A stretch of DNA of 64,000 nt, from the NCBI GenBank assembly GCA_014549065.1, contig JACDOX010000016.1:6931757-6995756 (forward strand). The letters are read 5' to 3'. The DNA is from Cardinalis cardinalis (taxonomy: Eukaryota; Chordata; Aves; Passeriformes; Cardinalidae). The notes beneath the pieces are model-generated. The model did no database searches. It had not been told where the DNA came from and saw nothing but the letters and a program-made list of their open reading frames with translations. Positions within the stretch are counted from its first letter, which is position 1. Each line of letters starts with the position of its first letter. The translations under genes and the position numbers were made by a program. Shown here piece after piece: positions 11,445-22,632 of the stretch.

Positions 11445-13478
11445 CTATCGGGAAGCAAGTCTTTCTGCACACACTATTTTATTTTCAATTATGTCCTGGA
11501 GCCACTTTTCTCTAAACTCACACTGTTCTGGCCTGGAGAATGGAATAAGAAGAAGGTAGATTGTAAGCACAGTACTGAATCCAGGTTTGGCCAGGTGAGA
11601 GCTGGCCTTTATCCCCCATGTAAGGCTATCTGCTGCAATAAAGACCCTCACCTAGACCCATGTAAAGCAGGACAAATTTCTGAGAATGCAGATGCCCACG
11701 GGGTGACTATTCATGCCTCTGGTGGTGAGGCTAGTGATAAGCAGGGTCATTTCATGGAGCAAGATTTTGACAGCTTCCACTCCTCTGCTATTATTGCAAA
11801 CTTATTTACATTGAGATCCCTGTTTGGTTTTGGAATGGAAAACCNTGCTAAAACAGAAGAGTAATAACATTTACCTCCGAATCAGCCTGCTGGACTCCAG
11901 TCTGTAGAACACCTCCACAGGTGCAGTCTGCAACACAGCAGAGACAGGGCAGAGGCCAGGTACAGCCCCTCAAAAAGCAGACATTGTAATTAAATGAGAG
12001 CTACTGTTTACTTTAACCTGGATATTTGGTTGGGGCAGAAGAGAAGATGCTGCTCAGGGACTGGCTGGACATTGGTTGGCAAGTGGTCAGTAATTGTTTT
12101 CATTTGCANCACTTGTCTTTCATAGTGNTTTTTTCTCTGTTTTTATTTCCCCCAATTTGTTAGTATTATTCTATTTNTTTTTTAATATTATTACACTCTT
12201 TTTACACTTTCAATTCTCTCCCCCATCCCATGGTGGTGGGGAAGGAGTGAGCAAGCAGCTCTGTGATGCTTAGTTNCCAGCTGGGGTTAAACCACAGAAT
12301 ATTATTTGGGGATCCATAGCTGTTAAGTAAAAACAGTAAGGTTCAGTATGAGTTAAGCCTGGAGGTAAGAAGTCTACTCAGTGCAATTTATTTCATTTTT
12401 TTCTCTTGAGTTGCAAGAGTTCATTGTACAGGTGCAAACTTCAGGCTGATCAGGAAAGGGATTCTGAGACAGCTTGAAGAGTGTTCTGTAACTCACCTCT
12501 ATTCAGCCCTTCTTACAGCTTCCCAGAACAATTGTGGCTTGGAAAGGGAAGATGGTAAGAGCAGGAAAGCAGATGTAGGATCCTGCCAGATTCTGTTTGT
12601 CAAGTTCTGTAAGTCAATGGTTTGGGAAGTAACCCAGCCTCCTGCTGTGTGCCTTGCTCCTGTTGCCAACCACTGCCATGTTTCTATTAGGCCACATCTA
12701 AATTTCCTGCCATTGTTCTGGCAATGTCCAGGCNTTGTCAGCATCTTCACAAGAGCTGCTGGCTCCTCGCCAGCCTCTCCCCTGTCCTGGCACTTCCCTG
12801 CCTCAGGAATGCCACTGTGCTCTTGTCCCTTAAAGGACTAGTGCATCCCCACCATTGCTGAGCACTTACGTCAGGTTTGAGTTTGGAGATCACTATAACG
12901 AAGTAGACACTCGCTGTTGCTCGTGGGATGGGTTTTCTGCGTGTTGGGAGGCCCCAGCAAGCTCTGTAATGGTACCTCTTGCTGTCCTTCAGTTCTTCTT
13001 CCTCCAGNAATTCTGAGTGGTGAAGCCAGCTTTCATGAATGTCCCATGTCTGTGGAATAAACACATCACACTGAGACTCCCTATGTCTAGTAGAGCTGAC
13101 TTGAATGTGGTGCTAAAAAGGAACAGAGGTGCTCTGCTTTTATTTTTCATACTTAACAGNGAGAAAGTGTGGCCTTCCTGAGTGGATGGAATTGTGACTC
13201 ACAGAAATAAGTTCTTCAATTTGCTGCTGTCCTATCTCCACTGTGAAGTTCTTAGCTGTAGTCCACGGGATATTTTTGATGACATGCNTGCTTTCTGAAA
13301 CAGATAAAATGCTAACAAATCCTCCTGAAAAGATTCCAGCACGTTCTAGTAGAGCAAACACAACACCTTTCTCTTTTTCCTCGTCCTCTGGGAGACATTC
13401 CTCTGTACTGCTGCTCTCATCTTCCGGGGGGATGTGATCCTTTTCCTCACTGCCAGCTTCTTCCTTTTCTTCCTCCAT
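11445..13478 (-). CDS. AKAP14: AKAP14 (AKAP28): A-kinase anchoring protein 14, four coding exons
   Basis: AKAP14 is a small ciliary/axonemal protein that in mammals tethers PKA via RII subunits. Minus-strand exons: 13478-13203, 13049-12870, 11927-11875, 11532-11445. Phases join without error to give 198 residues (human about 197). Introns are GT-AG (GTGAGT, GTAAGT, GTAAAT donors). Exon 1 is Glu-rich, then KNIPWTTAKNFTVEIG, matching the mammalian KNIKW..FTVE block. Exon 2 holds ESWLHHSE and RATASVYFVIVISKLKPD. Exons 3-4 end with FREKWLQDIIENKI, the family's C-terminal signature. The start was taken as the first ATG after a plausible acceptor (exon 5' edge 13487), so a non-coding first exon probably lies in the CpG island upstream. 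The region matching the mammalian RII helix is poorly conserved and contains Gly-Gly (see findings). Two codons contain N. Confidence 0.9.
12040..12297 (+). mobile_element. Avian endogenous-retrovirus-type LTR fragment in AKAP14 intron 2
   Basis: The text runs from 'ctcagggactggctggacat' through a T-rich core to 'cagctggggttaaaccacag'. It matches, from memory, a common avian ERV LTR whose 3' end has this 'gctggggttaaaccac' form. No internal retroviral coding sequence adjoins it, so it is a solo or truncated LTR. It is antisense to AKAP14. Family assignment needs a repeat library. Confidence 0.65.
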
Positions 13479-13487
13479 TGGTTTCAC

Positions 13488-14060
13488 CTTTAAAGAGATA
13501 AACGCACAAACATGGAGTGAACACTGGTGTGAGAGCTGCAGGCCCCGCCTGAGGAGCACGGGCAGGAGCGGGCGGTCCCTCACGGCCCCGGTTCGCACCC
13601 CGGCCCTGCTCACCCCGCTAGGCGCTCCCGGGCCGGCGGCTGCTTCTCCCCCGCTGCCCGGCCTGGCCGGGGGTCCCCAGGCGCGGCGGGGGCCGGGCCC
13701 CGGGGCGCTCCGGTCGCGGGGTGGGTGTGGGAGCCCGGGGAGCGGAGCCCGGGCCCGGCGCTGTCCCCGCCGCTGTGCGCGGCCCCGCGGGCACGGGCGG
13801 TGCGCGGTCACCATGGCGAGGCCCGGCCTGCCCCGCGGAAACGGCCCGAAGCCGCTGTCCTCGGGGAGGGGGGGCGGTGTGAGCAAGAAAACCGCTCTGG
13901 GATCCAGGCAGGTTCTCTGCTTGTCGTATTTTTGCCACTGTGGACAATTCGGGTGCTAAAGCAGCCCCCAGTCCGTGCTCTGTCCAGCCCGGTGCCTGAG
14001 GCGCTGCAGGCTCCGAGCAGCGGCGCTGGCAGCGCAGAGCCCTTCAGAGGGTAGGGATCA
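13488..14060 (-). promoter_or_regulatory. AKAP14: CpG island upstream of AKAP14
   Basis: A GC-rich island lies immediately upstream of the first AKAP14 coding exon. It probably holds its promoter and a non-coding first exon. Open frames through it on both strands are compositional. No specific factor site is claimed. Confidence 0.5.
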
Positions 14061-14139
14061 CCAGGACTGTGCGGGAGAAACCAGAAATGTTTAAGCAGAT
14101 CACAGGGTACTGAACTCCCAGCAGCTCCTCTTCCAGCAT

Positions 14140-15360
14140 GACTGGAGGCCGTGAGGCAGGGGGTAGGAGCAGAGATTGCCCTGCAGCCTGCGTTGCCAGA
14201 CCATGGTGGGCTGTGTCCCTGCAGGTCCATGAGGGAGCAGAGATCCACCTGCACCCCANNNNNNNNNNNNNNNNNNNNNNNNNNNNNNNNNNNNNNNNNN
14301 NNNNNNNNNNNNNNNNNNNNNNNNNNNNNNNNNNNNNNNNNNNNNNNNNNNNNNNNNNNNNNNNNNNNNNNNNNNNNNNNNNNNNNNNNNNNNNNNNNNN
14401 NNNNNNNNNNNNNNNNNNNNNNNNNNNNNNNNNNNNNNNNNNNNNNNNNNNNNNNNNNNNNNNNNNNNNNNNNNNNNNNNNNNNNNNNNNNNNNNNNNNN
14501 NNNNNNNNNNNNNNNNNNNNNNNNNNNNNNNNNNNNNNNNNNNNNNNNNNNNNNNNNNNNNNNNNNNNNNNNNNNNNNNNNNNNNNNNNNNNNNNNNNNN
14601 NNNNNNNNNNNNNNNNNNNNNNNNNNNNNNNNNNNNNNNNNNNNNNNNNNNNNNNNNNNNNNNNNNNNNNNNNNNNNNNNNNNNNNNNNNNNNNNNNNNN
14701 NNNNNNNNNNNNNNNNNNNNNNNNNNNNNNNNNNNNNNNNNNNNNNTCTGGCAGGACCCTTGTGCCCGTGGAGAGAGGAGCCCACTGGAGCAGGTTTGCT
14801 GNCAGGAAATGTGACCCTGCTGCAGCAGCTGGTTCCTGAAGAACTGCACGTTATGGGACTGCATGGGACCCATGGCCAAGCAGTTCANGAAGAACTGCAG
14901 CCCATAGGAAGCACTCACACTGGAGAAGTTAGTGAAGGAGTCTCCCCATGGTGGAGCAGGGNAAGAGTGTAAGGAGTTCTCCCCAGAGGAGGAATGAGCA
15001 ACAAAGACATGGGATGACATTGACCACAACCCCCATTTCCCATCACCCTGTGCAGCTCAGCAGGGAGGAGGGAGAAAATATCATGAGTGAAGCTGAACCC
15101 AGGAAGAAGGGAGGTGTGGGGGGAAGGCATTTTATGATTTAACTTCTCATTACCTTGCTGTTATCTGACAATACATTAAATTAATTTCTCCAAGTCGAGT
15201 CTCATTTGCCTGTGATAGTAACTGATGAATGGTCTCTCCTTCTCCTTGTTTGAACTCACAGGCCTTTCAAGGTATTTTCTCTCCCCTGTCCAGCTGAGGA
15301 CAGGAGTGACAGAGGGGCTTTGGCGGGCACCTGGTGTCCAGCAAGAGTCACNCCACCACA
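14140..15360 (+). mobile_element. Avian LTR/ERV-like repeat interrupted by a 488-base assembly gap
   Basis: Sequence on both sides of the N run (14259-14746) belongs to one repetitive style: 'gagatccacctgcacccca' on the left, 'ggagagaggagcccactgga' and 'gaagaactgcagcccatagg' on the right. It then passes through 'tcatgagtgaagctgaaccc' and a TTAAATTAA block to an LTR-like end at 'gggcacctggtgtccagc' and 'caccaca' (15360). This resembles an avian ERV LTR remembered from chicken and songbird genomes. The repetitiveness likely caused the gap. No open retroviral gene was seen, and the subfamily is not assigned. Confidence 0.6.
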
Positions 15361-15395
15361 GCAACACAAATACAAGGGCTGAACACATGTATAGC

Positions 15396-15401
15396 TTTAT
15401 T
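15396..15401 (-). terminator. NDUFA1: NDUFA1 polyadenylation signal (TTTATT on plus strand)
   Basis: On the minus strand AATAAA lies about 55 bases after the NDUFA1 stop, giving a compact 3' UTR. It sits just beyond the end of the neighbouring LTR. Confidence 0.65.
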
Positions 15402-15454
15402 TAAGAATTAAATCATTTTCTATAGATAGATGAATTTTTAAAAGCGTTGACACC

Positions 15455-16138
15455 TTAGTTTATGTTCTCCAGACCCTGAAAAAGAAAAAATAAAAGCTAT
15501 ATTTGTGCTATTCTTGCCACTAACGTGTAACACACCACATCTGAAAATGCAGATCTTCAAACAAGATTTAATTACCCAGGTTTTAATTAGAATAAAATTT
15601 AAATGCACATCCCCAGAGGCAGGCCAGCTACAGGCACAGAGTAAGAGCTGACAAGAGCGACCAGTGCCCACCTCAGCGGCCATGCCAGAGCTCGGGGATG
15701 GGGGAGCAGCCCCTGGGTCCCGCTTTCCCCCGCGGTACCTGCCCAGCACCCCCAAACCTGCCTTGGACACGTAGTGCTTGTTGACACCCGACAGCCGCCG
15801 GTCCCTTTCCAGCAGCGTCCACTCGTAGGGATAGCGGGCGACCCTCTTCTCCTGCAGGCACAGAACTGCCCGTTAAGGGTCGGGCAGGGGNTCCCGAGGG
15901 AATGCGGGGTAAGGGGAGCCCCGGGAGGAAGGGATGCCAGAGGGATGCAGGGACTGGGGGATCAGGGCGGCCCCAGTGGGGAAGCGGAGCCTCAGGGTCC
16001 CGGATCCCGGGACCCGCCGCCCCGCCCCACGCTGACCTTGCCGCCGTTACACAAGCGGTGCATGAAGATGGTGGCCATGCCGGGGATGCTGAGGCAGACG
16101 CCCATGATGGCCATGCCGGGCAGGATCTCGTACCACAT
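15455..16138 (-). CDS. NDUFA1: NDUFA1 (MWFE): complex I accessory subunit, three exons
   Basis: NDUFA1 is a 70-residue single-pass inner-membrane accessory subunit required for assembly of mitochondrial NADH:ubiquinone oxidoreductase. Minus-strand exons: 16138-16037, 15851-15762, 15475-15455, giving exactly 70 residues, as in mammals. Exon 1 is the membrane helix, MWYEILPG...IMGVCLSIPGMA, ending NGGK. Exon 2 reads EKRVARYPYEWTLLERDRRL and ends HYVSK. Exon 3 supplies GLENIN and the stop. Intron 1 is GT-AG. Intron 2 appears to start with GC (AAG|GCAGGT) and ends CAG, because only that junction keeps the conserved GLENI end (see findings). The gene is head to head with UPF3B, 384 bases between start codons. 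Confidence 0.95.
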
Positions 16139-16522
16139 CCTGCCGGTGCTGGTGTCGGTGTCGGTGCCGCGGCCCCTGCGCCGAGTGCCGGGGCACTCCC
16201 GGCCTGCCCCGCGCCCTTCCCGGCCTGCCCCGCGCCCCCTCACACCCTAGCGGGCCTGAGCGGGCAGCAGGAGTGTCGGCACTGCCGGGGAGCAGTCCCT
16301 GGCAATAACTGAGGCCGTGTCCGTGTCCCAGTTCGTCCGATACCGCTCTCGGTTCCGGTCGCGGCCGCTGACCCCGCCGGTACCAGCGGTGGGGGGCGCG
16401 GTGCACGCTGGGAGTGGTAGTCCGGCGGAGGCAGCGGCACCTTTAAGGCGCAGTCTCGCGAGAGGCGGCGGTGATTGGGTGCGCGCGGCGCAGCCCGGGC
16501 CGGAGTCAGGACCGGGATCGGG
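16139..16522. promoter_or_regulatory. Bidirectional CpG-island promoter, NDUFA1 (-) / UPF3B (+)
   Basis: The 384 bases between two opposed start codons are GC-rich. They contain a ZNF143/SBS-like element at 16403-16423 (minus-strand ACTACCACTCCCAGCGTGC), a perfect TCTCGCGAGA palindrome at 16454-16463 (Kaiso-type motif) and an inverted CCAAT (ATTGG) at 16474-16478. Such elements are typical of shared housekeeping promoters. No TATA box is seen. Confidence 0.8.
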
Positions 16523-19500
16523 ATGAAGGAGGACAAGGAGAACGCCAGGCCCAAGGAGCGGCGCGGGGCCTCCGCCGGGCCGGGCGTTCTGCTGCCTGCG
16601 GGACCGGGCTCGGGCCCCGCCGCCGGCACGGACGGCAGAGCCGGCACCGCCGAGCTCGATCGCCTGGAGCGGCCCAAGGACAAGAAGGAGACGCTCAGCA
16701 AGGTGGGGCCTGCGCGCCGCCGGTAACGGCGCCCTCCCGGTAACGGGGCTCACCCTCTGTAACGGGCCCATCCTCCNTCCGGTAACAGGGCTCCCCCTCT
16801 GTAACGGGACCTTCCCCCGGTAACGGGCCGCTTGCGGGTGCTTCCTGGGACGGGACGTGTCGGGGGAGGCGCGGTAATGACTCGTCCCGGGCGCTGCCGC
16901 CGCCCTGAGCGCCGGTCCTGCCGTGCCGCAGGTGGTGATCCGCCGGCTGCCGCCCAGCCTGACGAAGGAGCAGCTGGAGGAGCANCTGCAGCCTCTGCCC
17001 GAGCACGACTACTTCGAGTTCTTCGCGAACGACTCCAGGTACGGCCGCCTGCCCAGTCCGGGCGCTCCCGGGAGCCGCCGCTACCGCCAGCCGGGCCCCA
17101 GTGGCACCGCCGCCTCGTCAGCGCAGCGCTCTCGGTTTGTGTCTCTGCAGCTTGTACCCGCACATGTTCTCCAGAGCCTACATCAACTTCAAGAACCAGG
17201 AAGACATTGTCCTCTTCAGGGATCGCTTCGACGGCTACGTTTTTGTCGATCACAAAGGTAAGTGAACGGCGCTCGATGGATGTTGCTGCTTCCCTGCTGT
17301 CTGNGCCGTGTGCTGGCTGAGCTGTGGAGGGGTGGTGTGAGCAGCCACGTCGGATTTGTTTGGGTTTAGTACCTCAAAAACAGTTCCAATACCTCTAGAA
17401 ATACCTACGTACATAGATCTGATAACATCTAAGTCCTTTAAATGAGCTGGTTTGCAGTGTAACAGCACACTGTGTTTGCCATACCCAGCTGGATTTGTGC
17501 AGCCATAAATGTAGTGTTCTTGTCAGAAGATAAAGCTTTAAAGCCTGCTTGTCATGTGTTGCATTCTGCTATATTTTGTCCAAAATTGAGATTTGCATTA
17601 GTTGTATTAACTTACAATATTCTTTCTTGCACAATGTATGCAGAGTCTGTAGGATGAGGCCATTACATGGTGTGGTGCTGCTGAGGTGGTGGAACTGACA
17701 GTCATGGGCAATCTTAAATCTAGTATGTCCTTGTCAGCCTGTGAGTTTGCTGGTTTGTTAGTATAGTGAGAGTGTTAAGGTCATAAATTCTGCTGTCTGT
17801 AGAGTGGTTTGGATTTTTATTAAATGGTTCTCCAAATACAATAATGTTTTTATGCTGTGTAANTAGTCTCTTCTAGTATTGCATATTTCTTGTGAGACTT
17901 ACCTTTCTGCTTTAGATATGGACAATATAATCTATTTTATATCTGTTTCATCTTTATTTTAATGTATTTTTTTCTCTTAACAGGTCAGGAATATGCTGCC
18001 ATAGTTGAGTTTGCACCTTTCCAAAAAGCTGCAAAAAAGAAGAGTAAGAAAAAGGATGCCAAAACTGGAACTATTGAAGATGGTATAACAGCAAGCTAGT
18101 TTGTTTTTGCATGTGTAGACTTGAAACTCTTAGCAGTAATTTGAATGTAATGTTTTTATTGTGACACTATAGTTCCACCAGTAGGATGTTTGCTTAATTA
18201 TATGTGAAGTTTATGAGCTCTGCTTTGTCAGCTAGAAGTCTGTTAAATATGATTGTCCCAGACAAACATAATACAGCAGCTCATTTGAACTGCTAACTTA
18301 TGCAAAGGTGGCACATAAACAACCCAGCTGAATGTAACTGAGCAGTGCATGATGTAAATACTTCTCATGCTACAGTATCTCTTCTTCCTCCCCCTTTTTT
18401 TCCTTCTATGTAGATCCAGAATANAAGAAGTTTTTGGAAAGTTACAGTGCAGATGATGAAAAATTAACCTCCACTCCTGAAACTTTGTTGGAGGAAATAG
18501 AGGCAAGAAACAAAGAGCTAATAGGTATGGAAATCTATGTACTATAGTTACATTTTCCTAGATCACAAAGAAATAAATATGTTTTGTAATTTGAAACTCA
18601 GCCTGGAGGAGACTGAATTCTTTTGTGTGCCTGCTTACTATTTGTTAAACATTTAGGCTAATNTTATTGAGTGTTTTGTTTTGTTCCCATGCTCTAAATT
18701 CTTCTGTAGGTAAAGGTTTTAGATGACACCTGTTGCAGGTGTTTGTTAGCCAGAGCAGGCTGTGGAGTGGCTGCATTTCAGTGAGATGTGGTGGTGTTTA
18801 ATGCCCAGTGCTGTGATCAGTGGTGTTCCATGCAGGCACAAGTTGAGATAGTGTGGTTGGGTAAAATACCACCAATCAATGACCAGGTTGCTCTTTTTAA
18901 GGATGTTACAGGGATCTCTTTAAAAATGAGTGTCTGGAAAAAGCCTAATGCAGACTGAATGTAGAGATAGGGATATCCTAAGGGATAGGATATNTAAGGG
19001 ATATCCTGTTAATATCTTAAAGAAGTTTATAGTAGCGTTTGGAGATAAGTTTGGAATACTTATTTTATGCATTGCANGTGAGAGGAGAGAGGCAGGGGAA
19101 TGTGTAAGGCTGCTTCTCTTTATATAGAGCTCTGTTGTAGGTATTGCAGTATTAGATAAGGCAAGATATTTACATTTGTTTTATCTATTCNCCAGCTAAA
19201 AAGACTACTCCTTTATTGAACTTCTTGAAAAATAAACAGGTAAGACTTACCTCCAGAATTTTCTTGTTGTTTGCAAGTACAGTTTGCTCATTGTATGTTG
19301 ATACATTTCTGCCCTTCCTTTTGAAGAAGGAGCTTTTGACCCAACTTGTCAACTTCTGGTTCATATATTTTAAAGGAGTAGAGTGTTGGAATGGTGATGC
19401 TTTGTGTACATTCTGGTCACAGCAAAACACCTCTTTTTGCATTGACAAAACAGATTCTTTTTAGTGCAGTATGGCTGAGGTCCTTGTAGATGATCTTTCT

Positions 19501-22500
19501 CCTAGCACATAATGTTATTTTAATTTCTAGCAATGGAGAAAATCAGAAGTGGGGCAGATTTAATTAAAATTTGAATGATAAAGGCTGAGGCTAGTGATGT
19601 ATCTGAGTTTTTTAAGACAGTACAAATTAGGGCTTGTGAGTAAAAAAAATACTGCTGCAACATGTTCAGGTTCACAACAACAACACAGATTACAGGACGT
19701 TTTTTTCCTTTTATAATAGAGGCAGCTTTGAGGTGAGTTGTTTGATGGCTTGAAGAGATGTTTTCTGCTGNGGAGAAACACTCTCTTTGTTTTTGCATAC
19801 ACAGAGACTGAGAGAAGAAAAAAGAGAGGAGAGAAGGAGGAGAGAATTAGAAAGAAAAAGACAAAGAGAAGAAGAAAGAAGAAAATGGAAAGAAGAGGAG
19901 AGAAGGAAGAGAAAAGAAGCAGAAAAATTGAAGAAAGTAGACAGATGCCCAGAAAAAGAAAGAGACAGATCAAAAGAAGAACCAAAGATTAAGGTCTAGA
20001 ACAGTTCTTTATTATAAACTGTTACACTCCCTTTCCCCTATTATTTGTATATCAGTCTCAAAATGTACTTTGGGTATTGTGTGAAGAATCATATGAGTTT
20101 GGTGTTAGCAAATGACCAATTTTTTTGTAATANTCAGTAGTAGGCATTGTAAAGGTTTACATGCTGTAATGTTTCATAGTAATATTTAAAGTTTTTGTCA
20201 TGTGACTGTTGTACATGCTGCGGTAAACAGGATTGTGAATTCACTATGGAATGGAGACTATTTTTAAGCTTTCTAAAACAGCCTGGTTTAGGAGAAAAAT
20301 CCTAGTGTGCTGTGTGCATAATGCTTACTCATACACTCCAGCTTTTAGAAATACTGTGATTTGCAGTAATATTTCTTTAATGTTTACTTCTTACTGGCCT
20401 GTGGTTCCTTTGATGCAATTTCGGTGTTGTGCCAGACAATATGTGTTAGAGTGAGCTTTTTAGTTGAGACTTCTGTTTTCTTTGTAGCTACTTAAGAAGC
20501 CTGAAAAAGATGAAAAAGACTTGGAGAGAAAAGAAAAATCCAAGAAACTGGAAAGAGAGACTCTGAGGGAGGAAAAAAATGCGAGTAGTGCATCTGCCAA
20601 ACGATCTGATGGGGAGACAAAAGAAGAGAAGGCAAAAAAGTATTCTAGTACTTGCTATAAATATATATGTATCTATAACNTGTTTCCTGATTGTACTGAG
20701 GCTTAGGCTGCTCTGCCATGACCATGTTTTGAAATTCCTTTCAAATGCTTTTTCTCATGTAAGGCATGAGCTGTGTTCTCTGTGCCAGTGCACATCCCCA
20801 TGATTACTGAAAGCTCTGTGAATTACCTGGAAATTCTTCATTAGTGGACAAATTTTAATATTTTTACAACTCATTATAGGAACTCCACTAAGGAAGCCCA
20901 TATGTAGGTGAATGCTGCAGGCTGTGAGCACTGTCCTTGCAATGAGATAATTATCATAACCGTGGCAAGAGGAGAGGTGTTTTCCAGTTACCAGTTCCTC
21001 TAACTCTTGTAAAAAGTCAAAGTGGAAAATGTAATTCTCAACAGCTCCATGATCTGTTTGAGGTTCAGTTCTGCCATGTGAGAAATACAGATAAGACAGA
21101 CAAATTCAGATGTTTTTTCAGAGCCATAAGAGACTCAGCCAGCTATGCAAGTAGGAGCCTGGGAAGCTCTAGTGGTCAGTGTCCTCTCTGGCTGTCATGC
21201 ATGACTTGGGCTATCACAGCCTCCCAAGAGCTCCCTAGTACCTGCCAGTGTGTCATCTTCCTATTGCACATTTACACCACTATTACATTGATCTCCCAGC
21301 TCTGTTTGATGAATCTTTTGAGCTTAATTTTCAGTTTTGTTTTCATACAGATCAGAAGATGAGTGTGTAAAGGACTACAGGGACCGAGATAGAGATTTTG
21401 ACAGAGACAGAGAATATGAGAGAGCACAGAGAGAGAAACTGAGGCGCCAAGAAGAGGAGCGTCGGAGGCAGAAAGAGCGCTATGAGAAAGAGAAGGTTTT
21501 TAGAAGAAAAGAGGAAGAGGTGAAAAAGGAGAGAGACTTACTCAGAGAAAAGGGAAAGAAAAGCGATCTTACAGACTTTACCAGCAGCACGGACAGATCT
21601 GAGAAAGTAACCAAAGACGATAAAAAAGAGGATACAATTAAGAGGGATCGTATCAGAAACAAGGTGCTGGATTTCTTTAAATTCATATGTTGATTCTTAG
21701 GGATCTGTGGTTTTTAGGATAAAAGCACTTTAAGGAAAGAACCATGTGGTTTCTCTGTTGAAACTTCTCCCTGTTCTGCAGCAAACTCTGCCATTGCTAG
21801 AAATGTGCACTAAAATTTGNTTAACAGTGGTATTTCTTGTCACTGTGTAAGAACTAATCCAAGAAAACATGGGTTAAATTGTAAGACACTGACCCCTTTT
21901 TATTTGCTGACTTGTGCCACAGGCTNTTTCTTTAAGGTGTTGGCAGACTATCAGTAATCTGTGTCTGCTGATCTTATGATGCCTGAAAATGCATCTCAGA
22001 GTGGGAGTGTGATTGAANAGGTTCCTTAAAATAGGAAACTGCAACTTGCAGAATATAACACGTGCTCTAGGTTCAGGAAATAATGTCTTGAGTGTAATTT
22101 TATGTACTCTACAAAATCTGTTTTTGCAATATCTCTGTGCTTGTTTTCTGTATCACTTAAGACATTGTCAGGTACAAAAGAAACTCAAGGTTTTGAAACT
22201 TTGGCCTCTCTTCTGAGAGGATATGAGCTGAACTCAACAGGAAACTTATTACAAATAACCTCAACTCTGAGCAGTGTTCATTGTGGTTTGNACAGGGATG
22301 TTGCTTTTCAACCGAGACAACCTTGATTTGGGACAATTGAAGTTACTTTGCCACCACTGTGGAATAATTAAACTTAGCCTGAAAAGTTTGAATTTGAGCN
22401 ATTTCTAATACCATAGAAATTATGCCATAATAACCCTGAGAGCAGGGAGTTATGAAAGAATCTAAATAGTTTTGATTTATTTCAGGATCGCCCAGCAATG

Positions 22501-22632
22501 CAGCTGTACCAGCCCGGGGCCCGAAGCCGGAGCAGATTGTGTCAGTATGAAGACAGTGCTGCAAAGCCCCCAGATCAGGGAGTGGATAAGAAACAAGAGG
22601 GTGAGAGCAGTCACACGAAGGAAGAGGAGTGA
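16523..22632 (+). CDS. UPF3B: UPF3B: regulator of nonsense transcripts 3B, ten coding exons
   Basis: UPF3B links UPF2/UPF1 to the exon-junction complex in nonsense-mediated decay and shuttles between nucleus and cytoplasm. Exons: 16523-16702, 16932-17038, 17151-17257, 17984-18082, 18414-18524, 19196-19239, 19805-19993, 20488-20639, 21351-21663, 22486-22632. Phases are continuous, giving 482 residues (human 483/470). Residues ~61-160 are the RNP-like UPF2-binding domain (VVIRRLPPSLTKEQL; HDYFEFF; FKNQEDIVLFRDRFDGYVF). A conserved TPETLLEEIEARN and a long Arg/Glu coiled region follow. The C-terminal EJC-binding motif, RDRIRNKDRPAMQLYQPGAR, spans the exon 9/10 junction. The 13-residue optional exon of human isoform 1 (after KIK) was not found. 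The exon 7 donor GTCTAG is weak. An N falls in a conserved Tyr codon of exon 5 (TAN), best read as Tyr rather than stop. Confidence 0.96.
16722..16832 (+). repeat. Minisatellite of GTAACGG-containing units in UPF3B intron 1
   Basis: About five or six imperfect units of roughly 20-24 bases, each with a core like 'ccggtaacggg' or 'ctctgtaacgggc', start about 20 bases after the exon 1 donor. Each core resembles a GTAACG splice donor. Confidence 0.8.

Noticed and set aside
13808..15029. Open frames of over 200 codons across 14259-14746
   Set aside because: They are artificially open because they run through an N gap; the real sequence is unknown. The same applies to frames over 33057-33301 and 63361-63822.
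18422..18426. Premature stop in UPF3B exon 5
   Set aside because: The codon reads TAN through an ambiguous base; family conservation has Tyr there, and phase is intact on both sides.
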